NCBI GenBank assembly: GCA_963776565.1
Contig: CAVZNF010000009.1
Span: forward strand, 62,001 to 126,000
Length of the DNA stretch: 64,000 nt
Direction: 5' to 3'
From: GMQP-bins7 sp963776565
GTDB lineage: Bacteria > Actinomycetota > Thermoleophilia > Gaiellales > Gaiellaceae
The translations under genes and the position numbers were made by a program. A model generated the notes under the pieces. The model worked only from the letters and a program-made list of their open reading frames with translations, had not been told where the DNA came from and ran no database searches. This document shows positions 7,940 through 20,385 of the stretch, piece after piece. Numbering within the stretch: position 1 is the stretch's first letter; each line of letters opens with the position of its first letter.

Positions 7940-7949
7940 CGGCGGGATT

Positions 7950-9114
7950 CTACGAGGGCGGTCCGACCCGTTCCACCGTGTAGTGCGCGGCGCGGATCGA
8001 CTCGAGCAGCTCCTGGCAGTGCGACTCGTCGCGCGTGGAGACGACGAGCTCGATCTCGGTCTGGAGCGCGCTCGTCGTGCGCCCTTCGCGGTGATGGTCG
8101 ACCGAGACGACGTTGCCCCGTCCACGCGCGATCAGGTCGAGGACGCTGCGTAGCTCTCCGGGACGATCGGGGATCAGCAGCCTGATCGCGAGGAATCGCC
8201 CCGCCTCCGTCAGCCCGTGCCGCAGGACGGAGATGAGCGTCGTCGCATCGATGTTCCCGCCCGAGAGCACGACCGCGACCGATCCGCTGCCGGGCACCCG
8301 ACCGGCAAGGAGCGCGGCGAGCCCGACGGCGCCGGCGCCCTCCACGAGGAGCTTCGTGCGCTCCACACACAGCACGAGCGCCTCGGAGATCTCCTCGTCG
8401 GACACCTGGACGGTGTCGTCGAGGAGCCGTTCGAGGATCGATGGACGGCAGAACGCCCGGGTGCTTGACCGCGATTCCGTCGGCGATCGTGTAGCCGGGC
8501 TGGCAGATCACGCCGATGGCGCGCACGTCGGGGCGGCGCTCCTTCAGCGCCAGGACGATGCCTGCCGCGAGCCCGCCGCCGCCGATCGGGATCAGCACCG
8601 TGTCCGCGTCGGGCGCCTGCTCGGCGAGCTCGAGGCCGATCGTGCCCTGGCCGGCGATCACGCGCTCGTCCTCGAAGGCGTGGACGAGCGTCGCGCCCGT
8701 CCGCTCGGCGTGAGCCTGTGCCGCGGCGACCGCGTCTTCGAAGCTCTCTCCGGTGAGCTCGGTGGCGCCGCCGTACGACCGCGTCGCCTCGATCTTGGCC
8801 ATCGGGGCGTCCTGCGGCATGAAGATCGTCGCCGGGATCCCGGCCTCGCGTGCCGCCCACGCGACCGCCTGGCCGTGGTTGCCGGCACTGGCGGCGACGA
8901 CGCCGGCGCGGCGCTCCGCCTCGCCCAGGGTCGCGATGGTGTTGTAGGCGCCGCGGATCTTGAAGGACCCTGTCCGCTGCAGGTTCTCGGCCTTGAGATA
9001 CACCTGACGACCCGTGAGCCGCGAGAACGTCTCGGTCGGGTACAGCGGTGTCACGCGGGAGATCCCGGCGAGCCGCTCGCGTGCGGCCTCGACGTCAGCG
9101 ATCGTCGGCGCCAT
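7950..9114 (-). CDS. ilvA: Threonine ammonia-lyase with ACT-like domain, frameshifted
   Basis: A PLP fold-type II enzyme of about 388 residues. The PLP lysine is in RTGSFKIRGA, the substrate loop in AASAGNHGQAVAW, the phosphate-binding glycines in IPIGGGGLAAG, and the late motif is VVLSGGNID. The C-terminal 75 residues (LLIPDRPGELRSVLDLIA...) look like an ACT regulatory domain. The frame breaks once near 8437; a one-base correction gives SILERLLDDTVQVSDEE. The reaction is L-threonine to 2-oxobutyrate and ammonia. Its first 20 bases overlap the end of meaB, which suggests channelling of 2-oxobutyrate to propionyl-CoA and the B12-dependent route as well as isoleucine synthesis. Confidence 0.87.
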
Positions 9115-10072
9115 CGAGCTCGAACACCTCCTCCATGATCTGACGGACGGCGCTCAGCGGATCGAGCTCACGTTCTTCGACCCGGGCCAAGACGCGCTGC
9201 AGCCCCGGATCGCCGGCCACCGCGGCTCGCAGATGCGCGCTCGCACGACTCGATGCCACGGCGAACACCTCGGCCGCGAGGTTCTTGCGGCGACGCTCCT
9301 CGAGGCGACCGTCGCTCTCGAGCGCGGCACGGTGCTCCTCGAGCGCATTCCAGAGCGCCGGGACGTTCTCGCCATCGAGCGCGCCCGTCAGCAGGATCTC
9401 GGGCCGCTCGTCCGGCGCCGCCAGGGCGACGATCGAGCGCACGTCGTTGAGCATCGTCTTGGCCGCCGAGTGATCCATCTTGTTGATCGCGATCACGTCG
9501 GGGATCTCCATGATCCCGGCCTTCAGCGCCTGCACGGCGTCGCCCGATCCGGGCATGAGGACGAGGAGGACGGTGTCCGCGATCCCGGTGACCTCGACCT
9601 CGCTCTGCCCGGCTCCGACCGTCTCGACGAACACGACGTCCTTGCCTGCAGCGTCGAGGAGCAGGACGGCTTGCAAGCTGGCCTCGGCGAGCCCGCCCAG
9701 GTGCCCGCGCGTCCCCATCGAGCGAATGAAGACACCCGGATCGAGGAAGTGATCGGAGAGGCGGATTCGATCACCGAGGAGCGCGCCGTGCGAGAACGGG
9801 CTCGACGGATCGACGGAGACGACGCCAACCGTCTGCTCGCGCTCGCGGATGTGGGCGACGAGCGCGCCGATCAGGCTCGACTTGCCCGCGCCGGGAGGCC
9901 CGGTCACGCCGACGACCCGGGCACGGCCGGTCTCCGGATACACCTCACGCACGAGCGGATACGCGAGCGCGTCGCCATCCTCGACGAGCGAGATGGCCCG
10001 GGCGAGCGCCCGCCGATCTCCCCCGCGCACGCCGGCAACGAGCTCCTCGAGCGTCAGCTCCCGTCGCACCAC
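9095..10072 (-). CDS. meaB: Methylmalonyl-CoA mutase-associated GTPase MeaB
   Basis: An intact 325-residue SIMIBI-class GTPase. Walker A is GPPGAGKSS, followed by VVSVDPSSPFSHGALLGDRIRL, VETVGAGQSEVEV and the guanine motif NKMD, all hallmarks of MeaB/ArgK. It chaperones adenosylcobalamin-dependent methylmalonyl-CoA mutase, gating cofactor loading and preventing inactivation. The mutase genes are not in this window. GTG start. It overlaps the downstream threonine dehydratase by 20 bases, so the two are probably co-translated. Confidence 0.94.
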   Translation of the reverse strand: MVRRELTLEELVAGVRGGDRRALARAISLVEDGDALAYPLVREVYPETGRARVVGVTGPPGAGKSSLIGALVAHIREREQTVGVVSVDPSSPFSHGALLGDRIRLSDHFLDPGVFIRSMGTRGHLGGLAEASLQAVLLLDAAGKDVVFVETVGAGQSEVEVTGIADTVLLVLMPGSGDAVQALKAGIMEIPDVIAINKMDHSAAKTMLNDVRSIVALAAPDERPEILLTGALDGENVPALWNALEEHRAALESDGRLEERRRKNLAAEVFAVASSRASAHLRAAVAGDPGLQRVLARVEERELDPLSAVRQIMEEVFELDGADDR

Positions 10073-10091
10073 GCCGGGACTCTATGCGGCG

Positions 10092-11511
10092 CTACGACGT
10101 GCGCTGCGCTTCGGCTTCGCGACGTGCCTCGATCTCCTCGAGCAGTCCCGCGATGCGCTCGAGCGGCGGCGCGTGCGTGCCGTTCGTGCCCTCCTCGACG
10201 GGTGCGGGCACCGGATGCTGATGACCGTTGCTCAACGCCGCGACCGCCGACTCCGAGCTCGCCTCGAACGCTTCGTCCTCCTCCTCCGTCGCGACCGGCA
10301 GCCAGCGCGTCATGACAACTGCGACCAGTGCCGCGACGAGGTACATCACGCCCGCGCCTATCCAGACGGCGCGTGCGCCCACCACATCCGTGAGCACGCC
10401 GGCGGCGGCCATGGCGAGCCCGAGAACGGCGTAGTTCGAGCTCATGATCGTCGCGAGCGCGCGGCCGCGGTACTGATCGGGCGCTCCTCGCTGGACGAGC
10501 AGTCGATTGCAGACGATCACCGAGCCGTTCCCCGCTGCCCCTCCGACCACGAACGCAACGGCCAGCCAGATCGAGCCGCTCAGCGCTGCAGCGCCCCACC
10601 CGACTCCCATGAGCACGAGCGAGCCGATGTAGTTTCGCCGGAGGCCGACGCGCCCGAGCGCCGGCGCGCTGAGGAAGCTTCCGATGGCGAGGCCGACTCC
10701 GCTCGCGGCGACGAGCGCGCCGAACCCGACGTTGCCCGCATCCAACGTGTCCTTGGCGAAGACCACCTCGGCGACGTTGACCGCGGCCGAGCCGACGAGG
10801 GCGACGTTCCAGACGACGAGCACCGTGCGGAGCGGTCGTCCGGTGACGACGAGCTTCAGGCCGTCGGCGACATCGCGCCAGTGCCCGCGCGTGAGCGAGT
10901 CCTCGGACCGGAGCTTGCGTCTCAGAGATGCGCGAGACGAGGGCAGCGGACACCAGGAACGTCACCGCGTTCACGACGTAGGGCACGTCCGTGCTCCATG
11001 CCGTCACCATGAGACCGGCGACGACCGGCCCGATCATCCACGAGAGCGTCTCCACCGTCACGACGAGTGAGTTGGCGTTGACGAGCTCCTCTTCGGGGAC
11101 GAGGTTCGGGATCGCCGCGTTCGCGGCGGGAAGGAAGAAGCCGGTGGCGATACCCGACACCGCCGCCAACGCGACGAGGCTGCCCACGCCGTCGACGAAC
11201 GGCAGGGCCGCGAAGACGCCGAAGCGCACGAGGTCCGAGGCGATCATGAGCCTTCGGCGCGAGAGTCGATCGACGAGCGGGCCGAGCAGGAACCCGATCA
11301 CGACGATCGGGAGGAAGTCCGCGATGAGGAGCGCGGCGACCCAGACCCCCGAATTGGTGTCGTCCCAGACCTGGAGCGTCAGCGCGATGGCAGCGAGATA
11401 CGTGCCGAAGCTCGACCCTGCGGACGCAAGGAAGAGGTATCCGAAGGACGGCGACCGGCGAAGAAGGCCGAGACGGCTTGAGCTCTCCACGACCGGTGTT
11501 GACGCTACCAC
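10092..11511 (-). CDS. MFS transporter (enterobactin-exporter-like), frameshifted
   Basis: Twelve hydrophobic segments are spread over two frames joined near 10,920. The first half has the MFS loop GPLVDRLSRRRLMIASDLVRFG and the motif FFLPAANAAIPNLVPEEELVNANSL, typical of the EntS/MFS_3 group. The second half runs from VVWNVALVGSAAVN to AALVAVVMTRWL and ends in a charged cytoplasmic tail of about 70 residues (EEEDEAFEASSE...LLEEIEARREAEAQ), which is unusual. Substrate unknown. It begins with GTG and lies downstream of meaB's promoter side without clear coupling. Confidence 0.8.
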
Positions 11512-11601
11512 CAGGTTCCGATTTCGACTACGGCCTTTCGGGCCGTGTCCAAGCAGGACATGTGCGGGATGTTCGGCACCGCGCCACGGGCGCCTGCTTG
11601 G
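11505..11601. repeat. Intergenic nested inverted repeats between metH and the MFS gene
   Basis: A hairpin ACGGCC/GGCCGT (11530-11535, 11541-11546, five-base loop) lies beside a 9-base perfect inverted repeat CCAAGCAGG (11549-11557) with CCTGCTTGG (11593-11601). On the minus strand the same DNA can encode an 18-residue peptide, MSCLDTARKAVVEIGTWW (11561-11505), without a ribosome binding site. It may be the metH terminator, a dispersed REP-like element, or both. Only one copy is seen in this window. Confidence 0.4.
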
Positions 11602-11617
11602 TCCTGAGCCGGCTCGG

Positions 11618-15247
<3,630 letters not shown>

Positions 15248-15391
15248 GAAATCGGCTCCCGCCTAAAGGGTCGGGAGCCGGAAGGCTCTCGCGCTTTAGG
15301 CGTTTGGTAACCCGGTCGCCAAGCTGCCGTTCAAAGCTCTCCGGGGTTGTCTCAGGCTAGCGAATACGCCTGCAGGCGGGACAGTCCTGCT
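15248..15391 (-). promoter_or_regulatory. metH leader RNA with mutually exclusive hairpins (candidate riboswitch)
   Basis: Just upstream of metH, 15253-15261 and 15272-15280 form a perfect 9-pair hairpin that buries the Shine-Dalgarno GGGAG (plus strand 15256-15260, eight bases before ATG). A competing structure pairs 15262-15268 with 15294-15300 (CCTAAAG/CTTTAGG) plus an inner stem 15275-15279 with 15284-15288, and cannot coexist with the first. Further upstream, GGCTAG/CTAGCC and AACCCGG-type stems suggest an aptamer-like domain. This is the layout of a translational switch. I could not match it to SAM-I, SAM-IV, SAH or cobalamin consensus by eye. Confidence 0.5.
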
Positions 15392-16111
15392 CTAGCCGGC
15401 GAACACGCGTCGCTCTGCGTCCGCGATCACATCGTCTCGCGAGGGCGGGTCGAGCATGAGCTCGACGATCGCCTCGACCCGCGGGTCGTCCGTCGCCTGC
15501 ATGAGCGCGACCGCCGCGTCGATGTCGTATTCGGTGCGCCGGAGCTCGACGTCGGGGCCGAGGAGCGCCCAGACGCGCGCCCGGCGCCGGCCTCCGTACG
15601 GCAAGCCCGACGCTTCCCGGCCCGATCGTCCGGATGCCATCGAGCGACGCGGTCGTAGCTCAGATGGACGTGCCCGTGACGACGACGCTCGCATCGACGC
15701 CGGCCATGAACTCGCGGACCCGCTCCGCCGGCGTCCGCTCCGTCACGCACTCCTCGTCGGAGCGCGGCGAGCCGTGACAGAAGCATGTTGAGACCTAGCC
15801 CGTCGACCTCGACGAGCACCGTCGGCTCGAACCCTCGAGAAACGCCAGGTCCTCGGGCGTGTGCATCGCGTCCATCCATCGCCCTCGTCTCTCGGTCTCG
15901 ATGCCGACGGCATGCGATCGGCGTTGCCGCGAACGAAGCGCGCGGGGATCTCCAGCGCGCGGACGAGCGCGAGCGTCTCCTGCGGGAGCGAGCCCCATGT
16001 CAGATCGCCGCAGAAGACAACGAGGTCTGGCCGCTCGCGCTCGACCTCTTCGAGGACCGCCGCAAGAGCAGGCGCGTTGCCGTGAACGTCCGCGAGCGCG
16101 GCGACGCGCAT
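15392..16111 (-). CDS. Metallophosphoesterase (calcineurin-like), frameshifted
   Basis: The N-terminus MRVAALADVHGNAPALAAVL carries the first metal motif (DVHGN), followed by VVFCGDLTWG and FVRGNADR, the standard GDxxG and GNxD boxes of YfcE-like phosphodiesterases. Later pieces in other frames (AMHTPEDLAFL, TVLVEVDGLG, SHLSYDR, VGLPYGG) and the end VELMLDPPSRDDVIADAE fit one protein of about 240 residues with at least three indels. It starts directly after atpC ends and could be the last gene of the atpDC transcript. Substrate unknown. Confidence 0.75.
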
Positions 16112-16543
16112 CTAGCCCGTGGTTCGACCGGAAACCGAGAGCTGGTTCTCGGCGTGCTTGATGCGCTGCTCGAGCTGCCAGCGATCCGCCGTCGACTCGC
16201 CGGCCTCGAGCTTCTCGAGCTCCGCCTGCGCCGCCTCGAGCTGGCCGCGAGCCCTCGCGTCGTCGATCTCCTTCACGCTGACGGCGTCGTCGACGAGCGC
16301 GAGCGCACGATCGAGCTCGACCTTGAAGAAGCCGGGCCCCGTCGCGAACTCGAGCACCTCGTTCGGGCTCAGGTGGATGCGCGTCGAGCCCGATTTGAGC
16401 GTCGCCACGAGCGGTGCGTGCCGCGCGAGGACGCCGATTTCCCCGGCCGCCCCCGGCACGATGATCATCTCGGCCTCCCCGTCGAACGCCGCGCCGTCCG
16501 GCGTGACGAGCGCGACGTCGAACTTCGGGTGAGACTCGGCCAC
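16112..16543 (-). CDS. atpC: ATP synthase F1 epsilon subunit
   Basis: An intact 143-residue protein. The N-terminal beta-sandwich is FDVALVTPDGAAFDGEAEMIIVPGAAGEIGVLARHAPLVA; the C-terminal helical hairpin follows after DDARARGQLEAAQAELEKLEAG. The epsilon subunit connects the rotor to gamma and can inhibit ATP hydrolysis. GTG start, six bases after atpD. It lies 16 kb from atpG because the atp locus is split. Confidence 0.95.
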   Translation of the reverse strand: MAESHPKFDVALVTPDGAAFDGEAEMIIVPGAAGEIGVLARHAPLVATLKSGSTRIHLSPNEVLEFATGPGFFKVELDRALALVDDAVSVKEIDDARARGQLEAAQAELEKLEAGESTADRWQLEQRIKHAENQLSVSGRTTG

Positions 16544-16549
16544 GGCTCG

Positions 16550-17983
16550 CTACGCGGCGACGGCCTCTGCCTGCCGCGCCTTCTCCACCGCGTCCTCGAT
16601 CGTTCCGACCATGTAGAACGCCGACTCGGGAAGCTCGTCGTGCTGGCCGTCGATGATCTCGCGGAAGCTCCGGATCGTGTCCTCGAGCTTCACGTACTTG
16701 CCCGGGGTGCCGGTGAACTGCTCGGCCACGAAGTTCGGCTGCGAGAGGAAGCGCTCGATCCGGCGTGCGCGGGCGACAACGACCTTGTCCTCGTCCGTGA
16801 GCTCGTCCATGCCGAGGATCGCGATGATGTCCTGCAGGTCCGTGTACCTCTGCAGCGTCTGCTGCACGATCGTCGTGACCTCGTAGTGATCGTCGGAGAC
16901 GATCCCGGGCTGCAGCGCCCGCGAGGTCGACTTGAGCGGGTCGACGGCGGGATAGATGCCCTTCTCCACGATCGCGCGGTCGAGGACGACCGTCGAGTCA
17001 AGGTGCGCAAATGTGTTCGCCGGAGCCGGGTCCGTGAGGTCGTCGGCGGGCACGTAGATCGCCTGCACGGACGTCACCGACCCGGTCATCGTCGAGGTGA
17101 TCCGCTCCTGCAGCTGGCCCATCTCCGTCGCGAGCGTCGGCTGGTAGCCGACGGCGCTCGGCATGCGCCCGAGAAGGGCCGAAACCTCGGAGCCCGGCCT
17201 GCACGAAACGGAAGATGTTGTCGATGAAGAGCAGGACGTCCTGGCCCTCGTCGCGGAAGTACTCGGCCATGGTCAGCCCGGACAGGCCGACGCGCAGGCG
17301 CGCTCCCGGCGGCTCGTTCATCTGCCCGTAGACGAGCGCGACCTTGTCGACCACGCCGGACTCGGTCATTTCGAGCCAGAGGTCATTGCCCTCGCGTGTG
17401 CGCTCGCCCACGCCGGCGAACACGGAGACGCCGCCGTGCTGCAACGCCACGTTGTGGATCAGCTCCTGGATGAGGACGGTCTTGCCGGTTCCGGCTCCAC
17501 CAAAGAGCCCGACCTTGCCGCCTTTCACGAACGGCGCGATCAGGTCGATGACCTTGATGCCGGTCTCGAACGTCTCCATCTTCGGCGAGAGGTCGCGGAA
17601 GCTCGGAGGGTCACGGTGGATCGCCCAGCGCTCGACGCCCTCGGGTATCGGGCCAGCTTCGTCGATCGGATCGCCGATGACGTTCCAGAGGCGTCCGAGC
17701 GTCGCCGCGCCGACGGGAACGGAGATCGGCGAGCCGGTGTCCACGCACGTCGCGCCACGCGACAGGCCGTCGGTCGAGTCCATGGCCACGGCGCGAACCC
17801 GGTCGTCGCCGAGGTGCTGCTGCACCTCCGCGACCAGCGTGCGGGTCGTGTCGCCTTCGGCGATGTCGATCTCGAGGGCGGTGTAGATCTCAGGGATCCG
17901 ATCGGGAAAGACGGCGTCGATGACGACGCCCTTGATCTCGATGATCCGGCCCGTGTTCGTGCGGTGTATCCGTTCTCGGACAT
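16550..17983 (-). CDS. atpD: ATP synthase F1 beta subunit, frameshifted
   Basis: The composite gene gives 477 residues, the family length. P-loop GGAGTGKTVLIQ, the DELSEED-equivalent region near GMDELTDEDK, and VYGQMNEPPGARLRVG identify the catalytic subunit. Two indels: one near 17,955 after MSENGYTA (the next frame reads TGRIIEIKGVVIDAVFP), and one extra G at about 17,183 (correct reading QAGSEVSALLGRMPSAV). A ribosome binding site AGGAG precedes the ATG. It has its own leader of more than 80 bases, as expected for a unit now separated from atpIBEFHAG. Confidence 0.95.
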
Positions 17984-18136
17984 GGTTCTCCTGAGGCGAG
18001 GGACGAGGGCTGACCGAGGACGCCCGGCCGGGCTGCGAGTCTAGCGGAGAGCCGCACGGGCGCCTGCAGTAGGCGTTAACAGTTGCTCAGAATCGACCTG
18101 CCTTGGCGCTATCTGACGCCCGGCTATCCTGCCGAC

Positions 18137-18648
18137 ATGGGGTCGAGATGGCGCTGGATCGTCGTCATCGTCGGTGTCGGCATTGCCGCCCTCATCGCGA
18201 CCGCCGTTGTCGGCATCGCAATCGGCGGAGGCAAGGAGCCGACGCTCGCGGGCCGAGTATCGAGGCGACCGTGGCAGCCTGCTCGCGATCGAGTCGACTA
18301 CGCGCTCGGGCGGCATCGCGGAGTCGCAAGTCCATGGACGAGCTGATCGCCCGCATGGACGAGGCGGGCGCAGTGATCGACAGGAGCGCGAGAGAGCTCG
18401 ACCATGCGGCAGTCGCAGACGGGTTCGAGGACGAGAATGCACAGCTTGTCACGACGCTACGTTCGTACTCGCCAGTCACTCTCAAGCACCGCGGCGACGA
18501 TGAGGGATCCGTCATTCGCTCAGTCGCTGCCGACTATCAACAGCTTGAGCTTCCCGGAGTGGGACACGGTCAACAACGATCCTCGCGAAGCTCAGGCGCC
18601 AGGGAATCCGAGGTTCCTCCGCTTTACCGCCACGGCGGCGTCGAATAA
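18137..18648 (+). CDS. Hypothetical membrane-anchored protein, frameshifted
   Basis: The ATG at 18137 opens with one transmembrane helix (WRWIVVIVGVGIAALIATAVVGIAIGGG). After indels, adjacent frames continue with a mainly helical exported part containing DELIARMDEAGAVIDRSARELDHAA and FAQSLPTINSLSFPEWDTVN. The end is uncertain; one frame stops at 18648. No family recognised. It lies between atpD and the Cys/His-rich protein gene, pointing the same way as the latter. Confidence 0.45.
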
Positions 18649-18712
18649 CTGCGGCATGCGCGACAGCTAACTGGCCCCAGCGGATGGCGTCAAAGTAGGC
18701 AGTGGCGCGCGC

Positions 18713-19888
18713 ATGCGTTCTTTTGGCGGGTGGTCCTCGCCGCCGCGTGCGCATCCTTCGTGACCGGCGCAGACGCCAACGCCCTCGGTCCCGTCCCGGA
18801 CGCGCCGATACCAGGCAAGTCGACTTCTGGGTTCCTCAGGCATCTGCTCCGAACGTCCCGAGGCAAGGCAGGCCGCGTGCTACATCCGGGGACTGCTCGC
18901 CGCGGTCAACCGGTCGGGGAATCCGGCGTACGGCCTGCCGCAGATCGACGCCCGCGTGCACGCGACCGGCGGGCTTCCTCGAGGCAGCGTGCCACTCGTT
19001 CATGCACGCCGTCGGGCCGCACCTGGGCCCGCCAGCACGACGTCACGCTCGCGAACCTCATGAGCTTCATCCCGCGCACGAACGACCCTGGCTGCTCGGC
19101 CGGCTTCGGCATGGGCATGGCGATGTACCTCGGCCCGAAGATCCTCATCGATCCCCCCTCGGCGCTTGCCATCTGCACGCGACTGCCAACGCGGTACCGG
19201 AGCTACACGTGCGTTCACGGGATCGGACACGCTCTCATGCGGGGATTCCACGGCCAACTCGAGGACGCGGTGAGGGCCTGTCGCACCCTCGGTCCGATGA
19301 ACGCGCCCGACTGCTCACAAGGTGCGTTCCACGACTACTGGATCTCGCTCAGCGGAGGGGACGGGACAACTCGACCCGAGGGCGCTGACACCTCCGCACG
19401 GTCCCTGTGCGCCGGCTATGAGTTCGCACGCCCGTGCTGGTATCGCTACTTCTGGGAACGCCTTCCGAACGAGCGGGTGTACGAGGCGGCGGACATCGTG
19501 AGGCTCTGCGACGGCCTCGACGGACTACAGCGCGCAGGCTGCGTCAGCGGTGCGTCTCTCTCGCTGTCCCGCTCACGCGAGCCTGTCGATCACGCGCGTA
19601 CCTGCGGCGATCTCCAGGGCTCGGACACGATCGAATGCCTGCGCGGCGTCGTCGTCCCGAGCGTTGCGAACAAGCCGTTCGAGCGACTCCGCCTCATCGG
19701 CACCTGCGCGGGACCTGCCGAGGACGACACGATCCCGCTGCTACGGCTGGTTCGGACGTACGCTGACCGTGGTCACGGACGGACGTTTCCGGCAGATCGG
19801 CTGCACCCGGCTCGCCGACCCTCAGGCTCGGGTGTGGTGCACCGCAGGAGCCAAGCGCACGAACCAGCCGCTCCGCACGTTCTCCTGA
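18713..19888 (+). CDS. Secreted Cys/His-rich protein of unknown function, frameshifted
   Basis: A signal peptide-like start (VVLAAACASFVTGADA) is followed by about 360 residues rich in cysteine, with repeated Cys-His-Gly motifs: ACHSFMHAVG, CVHGIGHALM, CSQGAFHDYW, CAGYEFARPCWYRYFW, and CDGLDGLQRAGCVSG. The regular spacing suggests repeating units held by disulfides or binding a metal or haem, though no CxxCH haem site is present. At least four indels occur (near 18,720, 18,870, 18,980 and 19,030) and one near 19,745; the end LADPQARVWCTAGAKRTNQP is in the last frame. The exact start is uncertain. Function unknown. Confidence 0.55.
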
Positions 19889-19911
19889 GTTCGGGACCGT
19901 GCCGACTTCGA

Positions 19912-20349
19912 CTAGATAACGACCGTCGAGCCGCTGCGGTGCTGGACGAACGCCCGCCGGTCGGCGAGGGCCTGTTGCATTTCGTTCGCCCCCTCCGCCA
20001 GGGTCGGGAACTTCGACGGCTGCGGGAGCGAGCGTTCCACGCTCGGCAGTCCGAACTGGAGCATGGATCCGACGACGGCGATCGCAACGCCGGCGGCAAG
20101 ACTGACCTGCGTGCGGTCGAGGACCGTCCGCCCCCTGCGCTGGACGACAATCGGGCGCTCGAGCAGCTCGAGCGGAGCGGCACGAAGCAGGTTCGTGAAA
20201 GTGACCACGTCATCCGCGTACGTCCGGCAATCCTCACAACTCACCAGGTGCGCATCGAGCATGCGCCGCTCGAGCTGCGACGTTTCGTCGTCGAGCTGCA
20301 GCGACACCTGAGCCCGGACGCGCTCACAGCCGACGGAAGGTCGTAGCAT
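19912..20349 (-). CDS. Anti-sigma-factor-like zinc-finger membrane protein
   Basis: About 145 residues. The N-terminal region has the zf-HC2 pattern C...H-x3-C-x2-C (CERVRAQ...HLVSCEDCRTY) found in anti-sigma factors and mycothiol-dependent redox sensors. A single membrane helix follows (VSLAAGVAIAVVGSMLQFGL) with an extracytoplasmic tail. I prefer the ATG at 20349, though a GTG at 20355 is possible. No ECF sigma gene is adjacent; it lies 37 bases after oppF on the same strand. It may act on a sigma factor elsewhere. Confidence 0.65.
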   Translation of the reverse strand: MLRPSVGCERVRAQVSLQLDDETSQLERRMLDAHLVSCEDCRTYADDVVTFTNLLRAAPLELLERPIVVQRRGRTVLDRTQVSLAAGVAIAVVGSMLQFGLPSVERSLPQPSKFPTLAEGANEMQQALADRRAFVQHRSGSTVVI

Positions 20350-20385
20350 CCTCACGCTCGTTTTGACGAGGTTGAGGCGAGAGAG

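Noticed and set aside
15248..15391. Cobalamin, SAM or SAH riboswitch at metH
   Set aside because: None of the conserved cores I know (B12 box GCCACUG, SAM-I GAUGAA...GGCAACC, SAH GAGGAGCGCUGC) is present, so I list it only as an unassigned leader.
18730..20346. A single 538-residue protein running into the anti-sigma region
   Set aside because: After about 19,745 the frame becomes Arg-rich and antisense to the zinc-finger gene; the true end is in another frame at 19,888.
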